From Endomychus coccineus (Eukaryota; Arthropoda; Insecta; Coleoptera; Endomychidae): a DNA stretch of 64,000 nucleotides. Where the stretch lies: NCBI GenBank assembly GCA_958510875.1, contig OY294070.1, positions 22,435,631 through 22,499,630 on the forward strand. The letters run 5' to 3'. The notes below the pieces were generated by a model. It made no database searches. It saw only the letters and a program-made list of their open reading frames with translations, and was not told the DNA's origin. The stretch's first letter is position 1; each line of letters starts with the position of its first letter. Positions 1 to 11,071 of this stretch are shown here, piece by piece. The position numbers and the translations under genes were made by a program.

Positions 1-2
1 AA

Positions 3-524
3 TTTTCCCCATACACTTCTAAAATATTATACTGCTCCCTTGTTCGATCAGTTATTGAATATAATTGTATAATATGGTGTCCGTTTTATAAAGCGGATAT
101 CAATAGAATCGAGAGAGTTCAAAATACATTCTTGAGGTCATGTGCATTCAAACTTGGATATCAAAGGGGAAACTATGAATATTCTGACATTTTGAACATC
201 TTAAATTTATCAAGTTTGGAACATCGAAGAGCTGAAATAGACTTGAAATTTCTGCACAAGGTTATAAATGGAGCTATAAGTTGTCCTAATTTAATTGAAC
301 TCTTTAATCTGAATGTAAATCCCAGAAGAACAAGAATTTCAGAACTGTTCATGGTTCCTCATCACAATATGAATTATGGCCAAAATGAGCCAATTACAAG
401 GATAGTTAAATTGGCAAATAAAAATAGTGAAATCATTGATCTATTCGATACATCTGCATATTCATTCAAAAATCAAATGAGGCACATATGTTTTTCTCTT
501 GTAAAATGGCATGTCTGTAAATAA
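3..524 (+). pseudogene. C-terminal fragment of a Jockey/CR1-type non-LTR retrotransposon reverse transcriptase
   Basis: An open frame runs from the window edge to the stop at 522-524. It starts with the thumb-side signature of insect non-LTR reverse transcriptases (SLVRSVIEYNCIIWCP, then DINRIERVQNTFLR) and continues about 130 residues to a lysine-rich end. This part of ORF2 follows the catalytic palm; the YADD box would lie left of the window. No frameshift is visible here. The stop is followed at once by an AAAT-type tail, the usual 3-prime end of such elements. The tail abuts the left arm of a Penelope-like element, so this copy apparently inserted into it. Clade assignment is by pattern only. 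Confidence 0.85.
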
Positions 525-546
525 ATAAATGAATAAATAAATAAAT
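519..546 (+). repeat. AAAT-type simple-repeat tail of the non-LTR element
   Basis: Short run of AAAT/GAAT units right after the retrotransposon stop codon. It is consistent with the 3-prime tail made during target-primed reverse transcription. It ends where the Penelope-like arm begins at 548. Confidence 0.7.
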
Positions 547-568
547 TAACACTTTGTTTTATATTTTC

Positions 569-610
569 GTCTTTACGTACGTTTCGGTCTCACGACCATC
601 ATCAGAAGAC
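569..610 (-). ncRNA. Hammerhead-ribozyme-like motif, left arm of PLE-A copy 1
   Basis: Read on the minus strand: stem I GTCTT pairs with AAGAC at the far end, core CTGATGA, stem II GGTC/GACC closed by GTGA, core GAAA, then ACGTACGT forming a tiny stem III ending in the cleavage triplet GTA. This is the type I hammerhead layout. One extra T lies between CTGATGA and stem II. Activity is unproven. Confidence 0.5.
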
Positions 611-959
611 TTATTATGTCAAAAAGGGGTTTTTTAAAACTAATTATAGCATAAAGCGTCCATATCCCACCAATTTCAATCAAAAATGCCCACGTCGTCG
701 AAATGAACAGAACCACGAATAATCGAAATTGTACCGTCAATATTTCAAGTATAAAATATAACAACAATCCACTATTCAGTAATATTCTTATAATATACAA
801 GTGCATGTTGGTATAGTGTCTCAACGACTGGAGATGAAAACTATTATGTTGAGTATCTACCCTCGAACCAGATGTAACGATTTATGAGGTACTTGAAAAA
901 GGTTGCAGACCTGTATTGGAATATCACTTTTGAGCATTCTTCCTAAAATATACTTTTAA

Positions 960-1410
960 CATTATAAAGACGCATGTAGAAATTTGCAAGAGTTTTAATT
1001 AATTAAGTTAGTATAAATCTGACTTAATGTCAGTCCTATGATTTACAGATTTGGAGTCACGTTTTATGGGAATCATCTCCAGAATAGATCTTTTATAATA
1101 ATTGGTTTCCTTAGTTAAAATATTAACATTTTTGTAATCAAATTGATGGTTATAATCAAAGCAGTGTTTAGCAAGGGTGGTGGAATTTTCTAGTTTTTAT
1201 TTCTTGTGCTATACATATGGCCATACATTCTTTTTTGTAAATATTGTTTAGAGATTCCAGTTTAAGTCCCATCGCAATCTAAACAATTTAATTTGTATAC
1301 TATGTGGGTTTGTTTATCTTTAGGTATTAAAGTTTTTAAATTTGAGGAAAATTTTCCACCACAATTAGTAGGTTTATGTGCGACATTCGTATCATACTTT
1401 TTTTAAACAT
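960..1410 (-). pseudogene. Decayed GIY-YIG endonuclease C-terminus of Penelope-like element A
   Basis: Minus-strand translation shows the Penelope-like C-terminal module in several frames. First come KPTNCGGKFSSNL and HIVYKLNCLDCDGT, the start of the GIY-YIG region with its CxxC pair. After several stops come NSTTLAKHCFDYNHQFDY and YYKRSILEMIPIKRD. Stops and frameshifts between the blocks show it is dead. The second block recurs at 25697-25857 in the related copy. No reverse transcriptase palm was found in this copy. Confidence 0.75.
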
Positions 1411-1545
1411 TTTTTAATTTTCTCCGAGGTCTCCGGAATGTAAGGTAATGATATATAATTATCTGTATTACCTTCTATGTTACTTATATATGAAGTTCCA
1501 TTATATATTTTGTTTATTCTTTCTTTAATGATTTTGACATAATAA

Positions 1546-1587
1546 GTCTTCTGATGATGGTCGTGAGACCGAAACGTACGTAAAGAC
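1546..1587 (+). ncRNA. Hammerhead-ribozyme-like motif, right arm of PLE-A copy 1
   Basis: Same 42-base motif as at 569-610, on the + strand: GTCTT, CTGATGA, extra T, GGTC-GTGA-GACC, GAAA, short stem III, AAGAC. All stems pair. Confidence 0.5.
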
Positions 1588-1670
1588 GAAAATATAAAAC
1601 AAAGTGTTAATGTGACCTATTTCCCCAGAATTTTTATATATAATTCATACTGGGTCAAGAATTTTTATTA

Positions 1671-1907
1671 TTGTTATCAGTAATTATAGAATGGGCAATC
1701 CTCTGTCTGTGGGCAATAGAATGTGTGAAAATTCATGTAACCTTTGCGATAAGGGAGGGTGAAAACAACGTGAGAAAAAAGTCACTTGAATTATTGGCAC
1801 TCCTAAAACACGATTCCCTTGTAAAATCATCACACTATGGACATTTATTTCATTAAACCAAAACTGCGTAAGCTAACAAACCTTTGACACATTTATTACT
1901 TTTGCAG
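1671..1907. other. Intronic remainder upstream of the rca1-like terminal exon
   Basis: No recognisable coding exon. It ends in a pyrimidine-rich acceptor, ttacttttgcag, at 1896-1907. Confidence 0.5.
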
Positions 1908-2504
1908 ATTGGGAAACTTTTAGAAAAGGATCAACAATTAGTGAAGTGTCCGAAATGTGGTAAACCCAGTATAGTTGAAAGAAACATTGGCCAGTGCCAA
2001 AACACATCTTGTGGCTACATACACTGCCGAAAATGTTTGAGTTGTTCCACTACTGGCCCAGATCATTTTTATGACAAATGCCAATCTTCGAGGTTGATGA
2101 ACCAGGTGCGATACCGGTTGAGCGATTTAAGCAACGGCAAAATTAGCGAATTTCAAATGGAGACAGATCAAATGTTTCCTGGCCTGGGTAGGTCTCCCAA
2201 TCGTAGTCTGAACGATTCCTCTGGTTTTTATTCAGATAACGAACAACCTCAACCAAAAGTCAAACAAAATCTCAACAAGGTCTTTGACAGATCAACTGTT
2301 TTGAATCCGAGCAGCAGTAATATTATGCCCAATTGTCAACCCAAACGGAGACTATCTACTCAAAGACGGTCTTCCATCGTCATCCCAGTATTGCCAGTCG
2401 ATGATAAACCGTTAGTAGATATAGATCCTCCTAGTCCTCCCAGAGTTAAGAATATTGCTTGTTCCAAACAAAGTAAACGTAATTTGAAACGGTTAACTCG
2501 CTAA
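1908..2504 (+). CDS. Terminal exon of an Rca1/Emi1 (FBXO5-like) APC/C inhibitor
   Basis: The open frame follows a good 3-prime splice site (AG at 1906-1907) and gives 198 residues to the TAA at 2502-2504. A zinc-binding region comes first: CPKC, then CQNTSC, then HCRKC, and a later Cys near DHFYDKC, from about 1948 to 2085. This matches the in-between-RING-type ZBR of Emi1/Rca1, which blocks the anaphase-promoting complex. The middle is a disordered Ser/Pro/Asn-rich stretch. The C-terminus, KQSKRNLKRLTR, resembles the basic Leu-Arg tail by which Emi1 competes with UBE2S on the APC/C. The F-box and N-terminal exons are not in the window; a Penelope-like element occupies the upstream intron. 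The family's role is to stabilise cyclins in late G2. The call rests on ZBR plus tail. Confidence 0.75.
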   Translation: MGKLLEKDQQLVKCPKCGKPSIVERNIGQCQNTSCGYIHCRKCLSCSTTGPDHFYDKCQSSRLMNQVRYRLSDLSNGKISEFQMETDQMFPGLGRSPNRSLNDSSGFYSDNEQPQPKVKQNLNKVFDRSTVLNPSSSNIMPNCQPKRRLSTQRRSSIVIPVLPVDDKPLVDIDPPSPPRVKNIACSKQSKRNLKRLTR

Positions 2505-3211
2505 ATGTAGTTACTAGATACTCGCCGTATCCATTTTCATTTTGTATCTTTGTCATTTCCTAAATTGTACCGAATACTCGAAAGGTTAGATGGTGAAAGA
2601 ATATGGGTTCTCAGGATGGATTTAATCCAGATTTATTCGTTTTAGAATATCTTTAAATATCAAGATTGTTGTATAATTTATCCCATTTTGTCCAAATTTA
2701 ACTATTTCTCTATTTGCTACTTTGCAGGAGTGTACCAATTATATAAAATGGAAAAATGCGCGTCAGATTGTCAGCAGTAAACAATTTATTACCAGTGCTA
2801 ATTTATTGTTCACACCACATGATTTTACAGAATTATTCCAGTTGAATACACGAAATTTGATTTAACTAAAATGAATATTTTTATGTATTTGTGACGTTAG
2901 CTCTCATTTTTAATTTAATTTTAATGTGTTTATATCAAATGAATATATGAAACTGAAATAACCCAAAATCAAAAAGCATTCATTCAAGTTACAACAAATG
3001 TTTATTATAATATTACTGAAAATTAAATAACTGAAATGATTCATTTCAACTCAAGGTTGTCCATAATATAAATAGAAATATTAAAATAAAATTGGAATTA
3101 TGAATGCCCTCAAATCTGGTATTCTCTTATTTCATTTTCCCATCGATTTGGACTTCATTTACCGGAATAAATTCAAATTATTAGTATTAGAATTTATTTT
3201 CCATCAATAAA
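2505..3211 (+). other. Probable 3-prime UTR of the rca1-like gene
   Basis: AT-rich with no ORF. Candidate AATAAA signals lie at 3085-3090 and 3206-3211; either could end the transcript. Nothing else was recognised before the foldback element at 3328. Confidence 0.4.
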
Positions 3212-3327
3212 ATGACAAATTTCAACTTTTTTACCTGCCAACAACACAAAATTTGTATAATTTCCATCTGATTAAGGAAATATCCCTACTAAATAAATCA
3301 ATTCTCTTCAGTTTTGGTTTGGCAAAT

Positions 3328-4736
3328 GGGCAATTTTAAATTAAAGTAGACGGCCAAAGGGGGGGGTGGGGTCTGCGGAACTTGCCGGGGCAATTTTTTT
3401 CCATTTCTACATCGTACTTGAACTCGTTTATTTCAAAAAACTGTTTTTGACCCCAGAAATCGACATTTTATAATAAATAAGAGGCCAAGTTATTGGCCGC
3501 TGAATCCGAAAATGATGTCAATTTCCTTACATAACTCATCATTTTTCTATCGATTGGCTAATTTTCGGCAAAATACTTTTTTTTGACGGCGTCATATCGG
3601 TGTGAGCAGCCACTTAAAAAAAATCTGCGTGTTTTTACCTCAGCTTTACGATAAAATGAGAATTCTTCTGACTAAATCGATTTTAGAGGTCGAAAAAACG
3701 ACAAAAAACCGATATTACTGTACAAAAATCTGTCGTCATGTCGCTGGCAAGTCTTTTTTTGGGACATATGAGCCCGGAATCGGATTCAGCGGGAAATTCT
3801 ACTATGAGAAAACAGTTCCCGAACGTCATCCAACAGTTTTTACACTCCAGTATACCATTAATTTTACGCCAAAAAACAGGTAAACGTTATTTTCTTCCAG
3901 TTTTTGACCTTTTTTGACCACAAAGTTGCAAAAACAAACTTCAAACATTACAAAAAAACGAAGTAGATTTGCAACTACCAAAAAGCTTTTTTTCAAACTG
4001 CTTTTCCAAAGCAGCAAAACATTTTTAAAAATAATGTAATAGCATGTTTTCGATCGAAAATTGTCCAAATATCCTCTTACAATTCTAAATTCTGCAACTT
4101 TGAGGTCGAAAAAGGTCAAAAACTGGAAGAAAATTACGTTTACCTTGTTTTTGGCGTAAAATTAATGGTATACGAGTGTAAAAACTGTTGGATGACGTTC
4201 GGGAAATGTTTTCTTATCGTACAATTTCCCGCTGAATTCGATTCTGAGGTCATATGTCCCAAAAAAAGACTTGTCAGCGACCTGATAAATCTTATTTTAT
4301 CAGAATAAATCTTATTTTATCGTAAATCTGAGGTAAAAACACGCTAATCAATTTTTTTTTCAAGTGGTTGCTCACACCGATATGACGCCTTAAAAAAAAT
4401 GAATTTTGCCGAAAATCAGCCAATGGATAGAAAACGATGCGTTATGTGAGGATTATGGAAGGAAACTCACAACATTTTCGGATTCAGCGGCCAATTTTCG
4501 ATCGGAAATGACTTCTTGGACGTTTATTTACTATAAAATGTCGATTTCTGGGGTTAAAAACAGTTTTTTGGCATTTTCGTTTAAAAACAACCTTAAAAAT
4601 TGAAAAATTCATAAACAACTTCTCAAAGGGTATTTTAATCTCTAAATGCCAGTAAACGAGTTCAAATATAACGTAGAAACGGAAAAAAATTGACCCGTCA
4701 AGTTCCGCAGACCCCCCCCCCTTGGCCGTCTTGCCC
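3328..4736. mobile_element. Foldback element FB1 (long inverted repeats, GGGCAA termini)
   Basis: The outer bases are GGGCAA at 3328-3333 and TTGCCC at 4731-4736, flanked by the same four bases AAAT (3324-3327 and 4737-4740), a likely 4-bp target duplication. Inside, GACGGCCAA plus a G-run at 3349 pairs with a C-run plus TTGGCCGTC at 4730. The arms continue inward for several hundred bases with scattered mismatches, for example ACGCCAAAAAACAGG near 3870 and the inverse near 4150. The left arm carries about 15 extra bases after GGGCAA. The ORFs here are arm sequence, not genes. No transposase is present, so it is non-autonomous. Confidence 0.75.
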
Positions 4737-4740
4737 AAAT

Positions 4741-6274
4741 ATTTTGATTCATGTGTTAAAAATAAAGTTAATAAAATATGAGAAACTGTGAAATAAGAAA
4801 AAATGTTCTGGTCATAATATTGTTAACTACTTACACATACTTGTTTATTTAATTTTAATGAAGAAGCATCACCTATAAATGTGAAATTATCTAATTTCTG
4901 TCTATGTACAGGATCTAGGAATAATTCCCCATTTAGGTCCATGGGAGACACTTCTCTAGTTTCAATAGTTGAAAATAGCCAGTTAGTCCTGAAAATCGTT
5001 GGTATTTTATTCTCAGGTTTATTTTAGCACTCGGTTGAGGTTATAAGTATTGCTTTTAGAAGGCTTAAAACTGTACAGACTTGGTTATGATATTACGCAC
5101 AGAAATTATTCGGATTTTTGCCTGATTATTTCATTCCGTCATGGAAAAAAATTTCCTATTTAAGTGTTATATTATGTTTATAAAATATTCCACAGAATTC
5201 AACTAAATTACAAGTTTCCAAAAATTAAAAAATGAGAATTAAAAAATGAATTTACATTCTTAAATATAATCATGCAATATTTTCATAAATTCTAGTATTT
5301 CCGATGAATTGCTTTTTCATCTATTAAGAACTGGTATTTAAATATTTTATAACAAATATAACAGTTAATTGGTAATCGAGTAACAAACCCGGGTATTTTC
5401 GATAATTGAATTGTATTTCTCAAGGATCCTCAGCTAAAAGACATAAATAGTATTTTCCAAGTGAGATTTGCTTAAAAGATAATACCCAATATTGCTTTAA
5501 ATTTAGTTTAAGGCTAGCTTTAGTAAATTACCTTGTGAGTAATATGTCGTCTCTCTATAGAGTAATGTTAGAATATGGTTGAATGGATAAAACGGTGAAA
5601 GGACTACATCATTTGTTAAAATTTTGATACAAATTGTTTATAATTGGTAATATTCCAATAAGCTGTGATTTTAATGTGTGCCTTTGAATAATTTTGTGAT
5701 TGTCGATAAATACATCAGGAGTGAATTTCAACACCGAGTTCCTTTTTGTTTGTATGGAAGGAACCTCGGAATTGCTCAAATAATATAAGAAAATTGATGA
5801 GTCTTGCCACCCTTCAATTATAAATAACTTGATCTAGTGAGAATATTTATCTATTTTTCTACAGCTTCCTATGTATACTAGTTTTTACTGTAACCTTAAA
5901 AATGCCGTACTTCAGTTGTCCAAATAGTGCCCAGGTCGTCAAACGCTTACATTACAACACCATTCCTAAGCATCAACCTGAAAACAGAAACAAATGATTT
6001 TGAGAAGATGCAAAAGATATAGACTTTGCTTTGCTTAATATACGACAATACAGTTCCATTTTAGCTAAATACCGTACTAATCAAGTTTGCCACATAGCAC
6101 ATATACAATATAGTTTGCAATGCACTTCCACAATTAAAGAGTGTGGGTAAGTGCCAAAATTGGGAATTGTTGATATTTCACAAAAACTTGTCAAAAGAAG
6201 CAAATTTTTTGTTGGAATTTTATCGATAATTAACGTAACAATCTAGCGGAAGCTTGATTTTAATTAACAATAGT
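4741..6274. other. Intergenic, nothing recognised
   Basis: AT-rich sequence without a supported gene. A 25-codon ATG frame at 5902 (starting MPYFSCPNSAQ) is too short to call. Confidence 0.4.
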
Positions 6275-7577
6275 CTGTATGGCGCATTCCAGGTCATATT
6301 CGTACTTCATCCCAGGTGAGGTCTTGTGAAATTTTACAGGTAGTTTCTGCCTAAGGAAATATTAGCTTTCCCAAAATTTCAAGCCATATACTTCAATAAT
6401 GAGCCGCCTACAATATTTTTCTACATTTCTACTACGGCATTTCTTCTGCAGAAACGCATTATAGAGGCAAAAAAATATTCCAAACCATGGATTTGATGGG
6501 AATTTTTTCAAGGAATCCAACGCCGCCTTCAGAATTGGGCTATCGTTTCGCGCATGCGCGCAAACTAAAAAAACTTATTTTTTCTTCAAAAATTCATATC
6601 TCCGGTGTTGCTAGTCCGATCGGGCTGAAATTCTGTGTGAAGGCAGCTAAAAGTGAATACTTCAAAGTGGTGTAGGAATGGTCATGCATAAATTATGAAA
6701 CAAAACTGCTAGAGTCAATTATCTGTATTTTCAAAATTCCTAGGCCATTTCTTTCAAGTTCATGCAAATGGGTGAATATTAATCTCTAATCTGATCCCAG
6801 ATTCGGATTCCTTGGAAAATTTTCGATCGATGATGTACTTTCAAAAGTCGATTCAATCGATATTGCGAGCATGTTTTTTTAAATATTCATATTTGTTTGA
6901 AAGCACAGTGTACATTTATTGATAAAAATTCAATTTCGTCTTTGAAAAAAATAATAATTTTTATTAACTCATTTTATTTAATTATTAATTTTTGAAATTA
7001 TTCGATAATATTTTTTATTATATAACTCATTTTATTTGATTATTTTTTTTAAGAAGAAATTAAATTTTTATCAAGAAATGTACACGGCGCTTTCAAACAA
7101 ATTTGAATATTGAAAAAAAACATGCTCGCAATATCGATTGAATCGACTTTTGAAAGTACATCATCGATCGAAAATTTTCAGAGGAATCCGAATCTGGAAT
7201 CAGATTAGAGATGAATATTCACCCATCAGCGTGAACTTAAATAAAATGGCCTAGGAATTTTAGAAAATACAGATAATTAACTCTAGCGGTTTTGTTTCAT
7301 AATTTATGCATGACCATTCATACACCACTTTGAAGTATTCACTTTCAGCTGCCTTCACACAAAATTTCAGCCCTATCGGAGTGGAAACACCGGAGATATG
7401 AATTTTAGAAGAAAAAATCAGTTTTTTGAGTCTGCGCGCATTATTGAAGTATATGGCTTGACATTTTGGGAAACCTAATATTTCCTGAGGCAGAAAACCA
7501 CCCGCAAAATTTTAGCGTTATCCAAAGACCTCACCTGGGATGAAGTGCGAATATAATCTGGAAGGCGCGCCGTATAG
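6275..7577. mobile_element. Foldback element FB2 (long inverted repeats)
   Basis: CTGTATGGCGCATTCC at 6275 pairs imperfectly with the inverse at 7577 (GGCGCGCCGTATAG). The arms then run inward through CATCCCAGGTGAGGTC, the CAAGCCATATACTTC block and the GATCGAAAATTTTC block, reaching an AT-rich centre near 6910-7070. Arms are roughly 600 bp and diverged by substitutions. No transposase and no clear target duplication. The 62-codon frame at 6487 is arm sequence. Confidence 0.7.
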
Positions 7578-8820
7578 ATTTACAAGTAAAATTTTATCAC
7601 AAAAATATCGAAGTAGAATAGGCGTACCTTATTGCCAAAACCGTTACCGTTCGAAATAAGTTCAGCTGTTTTGAACCATCCAAAGTTAACATCTTTTTCA
7701 AAATATCTTTGCCCAGGAAAACATGTCAGAACATGATTTCATGACAGTTTGATTTTATTTGTTACGATAAATGCATCGCAGACAACGATACAAACCGAAA
7801 TCTTTTGACATAAATTTGAAACATTTTAAATGAAGATATGCACATATTTCTTTTCTCAGGCATAAAAGCATTGCACAGAACATATCCTGAAAAAATGGCA
7901 CTTACCCTTTGACATGTCGACTCTTTAATTTGATGAATCTTATTTGCTAAATAAGAATTAATTAATAATTAGCTTCGAAATTGTATCTTGAAGCTGCATT
8001 ACATCATAGTTTGTGAAAATAAATATAACAAACCTATTCATTCCTTATAGTAAAACTTATGTGTCAAACTTGACATTATTTATTGCTAAAATTAGAAGCT
8101 CATCTTTAGGTTAGGACCTTGATGCTGAGGTCCCCAAAATCACTTGATAAATTTGTAATTATGAAGACTATTATATGTAAGCATACATATGTTTCATATT
8201 GATAAACTAAAATAATATTTAATTTAATATGAATCTCATTCTCCTAAACTTTAAGTTTAGAATTCTACTTATTACAATCTACAATTCCTAATTTACATAA
8301 ATTTGTAATCCTAAATAGGTTGTGGCGGCAATATTTGATTGATGATTTTAGATATAATAATATTTGGCTCATTCTCATATAATAGTAAGTTTCATTGTTA
8401 TGTTTTTTCTAGAAAATTTGTGAAATCTGTGTTACCTCTTAGAATTAATTTGTATTTACTATTAGGATATTATTCCATCACTAATTTTTTATACAGTCCC
8501 TTGAAAATGCCTCTCTTATATATTTTATTTCCTGACAACTGTAAATCATCTTCAATGTTTGTAATGTCAGAATTAGTATTAATTAGTACCTTTATATTGA
8601 GCAGTTTTGGATGAGAGATCTGATTTTATTATATTTAATATTTTGTAATTGTTATAATTTGTCAGGCGAAATTGTAATAATATTTTTGTAATAAATACTT
8701 TTAATAATGTTTTACTGTTTGATTCACTACTCTTAAGTTGAAGGACAGGTCAGTTCTTTCAGAGATTTTTTAATATATATTATATTTTGCCTACTAAATA
8801 GTAACATATCCAATCAAACT
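7578..8820. other. Intergenic stretch with one unidentified minus-strand frame
   Basis: Mostly AT-rich with no recognised family. On the minus strand, about 8640 down to 8400, a frame broken by one stop reads NQISHPKLLNIKVLI, then EDDLQLSGNKIYKRG, then KYKLILRGNTDFTNFL. It looks protein-like but I do not recognise it. It could be a decayed transposon ORF. Confidence 0.3.
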
Positions 8821-11071
8821 ATTAGTCCAGGCATTTAAGGAATTTTTTTGTCCGAATTTCCGCGAGGTCTAATTTTTTATGTATTTTGACACGCTGAACA
8901 CGATGGTGTAGTTTAAATTTAATTAACCTCGACAAACATGACCATTTTTTGGACCCAAAAATGGCCATTTTTGCGTTTTGAGACAAAACTAGGGTTTTAT
9001 GGAAATATGTTTGAACAAAAGTTGTTGGAGAAATTAATACGCGATTTTTGACTCCGGTCCGAAGCCGATTCGAGGTCGTGGGCCCAAGTTAGGGCACATT
9101 TTGTGTGTTTTTAGCACATTGAAAAATGGAGTATATGTCGAAGTTTTTGATTTTTCACAGTCTCTTTTGGTGGAAAGATATTATTTTTATTTCTCTTCTT
9201 TCGGTTTCGGGTATTTTGACGTACCTAATTTTTTTGCGCCAAAATCAGACGAAATACCTACGTTATCGATCTAAAACTAAATTGATTTGAAAGATTTTAT
9301 TATTCTGCACCTAATGTCCAAAATTCAAGCGTTTTGGTTCAAAGACATCACTGGCGCAATTTTGAAAATTTTAGACCACCGAAAAATTCAAATTTCTTGA
9401 GGTTAGAAATTTTTCACGAAATCCAAATTCTACGTTCTATTAGAGATTTTCAAAACGAGTATTTTAAGTCCAAGCAGATCGATTTGAGTCGAGTAGAAAT
9501 GAAGCTATCTTAATAAATGTGTTTGGGCCTCAAGCCTCAGCATTATCGTATTTTCATATAGTTACCTTGTTGAAATCTTATGTCGAGTATGGAAGATCGG
9601 GGAATTGTAATTTGCTAATAAATGTGTTAAACAAAATGCTCCCAAATTTTCATGCCAATGCATTACAAGGTAGTCATATGAAAATACGATGATGCTGCAG
9701 AGCAACATATTTTTAAGTGTATTTCCAAGTCCAGGTTTGGATCGGTAATGAAACCATTGATCCAACGAAATGGAGTTGCAGAAATAGTCCGAATGGACTT
9801 ACTCCTATACAAACAGTAAAAATGAACGTCCCGATGAGTTGATCAAAACAATCCCTTGTGATTGTAAAAAAAATTGTACTGGTAAATGTTCGTGAAAAAA
9901 TTAGGATTACCTTGTAGCTCATATGTAAGCATTGTAAAGGTAAAGAATGTACTAACTGCCCCGAGCCAGAAATCAGTATATTAGATGATGATTTTGTATG
10001 TAACACCCTATAATGATGTCATGTCACGGTCACATATACACGTTCACACGTCTACATATACTCGCACATTCACACAAAACGATTATAAGCATTCAGGTGC
10101 AATTTGAAACATTTAAAAACGTATAATTTCGCGCGCGGAATCTGTTGTACCGACCCTCGACCCTCGCTTATTGCCGCTAAATGAAATTCCGCGCTACTTT
10201 TTTATGATGAAATTCGTTATAATTTGGAAGTGTGAACGAATCACCGTACGCTGTTCCAAACCTAAATATCCGATGTATTTCTATGTAATTTGCTCCAAGA
10301 CTTTGTCGATAGGCCCAAAGTTGGACCCTCTAGAGGCCCAAACACATTTATTAGGATAGCTTTATTTCTACTCGACGCCAATCGATCTGCTTGGAGTTAA
10401 AATACTCGTTATAAAAATCTCTAATAGAACGTAGAATTTGCATTAAAAATTTCTAACCTCAAAAAATTTGAATTTTTCGGTGGTCGAAAATTTTCAAAAT
10501 GGCGCCAAAGTTATGTCTTTAAACCAAAATGCTTGAATTTTTAGTATTAGGTGCAGGATAGTGAAATTTTTCAAATGAATTTGGTTTCAGATCGATAACA
10601 TGCGTATTTCGTCTGAAATTCGTAAAATACGGATTTTTGAAAATGGCCAATCGAAAGAAGAGAAATAAACATACTATCTTCTCACCAAAACAGAATATGA
10701 AAAACAAACTCTTTGGTATATACTCAATTTTTCAATTTGTTAAAAAACACACTAAATGGGCCATATCTTAGGCCCACGACCTCGAATCGACTTGGGACTG
10801 GAGCCAAAAATCGCGAATTAATTTTTCTAACAGCTTTTGTTTAAATATTTTCTCATACAACCAATAGTTTTGACTCAAAACGTAAAAAATCGAAAAATTG
10901 ACATTTTTGGGTCCAAAAAATTGCCATAGTTTTTCGAGCACAGGGTTAATCCAAATTTAAACTACAACATCCTGTTCAGCGTGTCAAAATACACAAGAAT
11001 AGACAAAATTTAGACCTCGAGGAAATTCGGACAAAAATCGTCGATTTTCCTCCTTAAATACCTGGACTAAT
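8821..11071. mobile_element. Foldback element FB3 carrying a decayed CXC-domain gene
   Basis: ATTAGTCCAGG at 8821 pairs with CCTGGACTAAT at 11061-11071. The arms run inward about 700 bp on each side, including the TGACACGCTGAACA block, the GACCTCGAATCGA block near 9070/10785 and the GACCACCGAAAAATTC block near 9375/10470. The centre (about 9540-10330) is unique and holds a broken protein gene. A truncated relative lies at 46557-47426, sharing the arm and the right part of the centre. The element looks like a long-inverted-repeat DNA transposon that carried cargo or its own accessory gene. No transposase was recognised. Confidence 0.75.
9691..10005 (+). pseudogene. Decayed CXC (tesmin-like) cysteine-rich protein fragment inside FB3
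   Basis: Across several frameshifts the + strand reads DAAEQHIFK, then YFQVQVWIGNETIDPTKW, then NGLTPIQTVK, then PDELIKTIPCDCKKNC, then a run of cysteines (TGKCS, CSSY, CKHCKGKECTNC) and finally PEPEISILDDDFV. Spacing and residues match the CXC-type cysteine-rich C-terminus found in an insect and fish family that I know mainly from repetitive, transposon-associated ORFs. At least three single-base frameshifts or stops inactivate it. The family function is not known to me. Placement between the foldback arms suggests it was internal coding DNA of the ancestral element. Confidence 0.6.

Larger units (their letters stand above)
548..1670 (-). mobile_element. Penelope-like element, family A copy 1 (inverted arms, decayed endonuclease)
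   Basis: The two ends are inverted copies: 548-730 (starting TAACACTTTGTTTTATATTTT) matches the reverse complement of the region up to about 1615, and the right end runs on to TGGGTCAAGAAT near 1662. The outer part of the left arm is missing because the retrotransposon at 3-546 sits there. Between the arms the minus strand holds a decayed GIY-YIG-type endonuclease. Similar arms occur at 25412-26303 and 35922-36355. Assignment to Penelope-like elements rests on the endonuclease remnant and on the hammerhead-like motifs in both arms. Confidence 0.75.

Noticed and set aside
1671..1856. 61-codon + frame before the rca1-like exon
   Set aside because: Not bounded by splice sites and does not resemble F-box or ZBR sequence; may be chance.
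6125..7930. Outer inverted similarity around FB2 (AATTAAAGAGT...GGGTAAGTGCCA near 6133 and its inverse near 7895-7930)
   Set aside because: Only about 30 bases match and similarity stops abruptly; not enough to extend the element.
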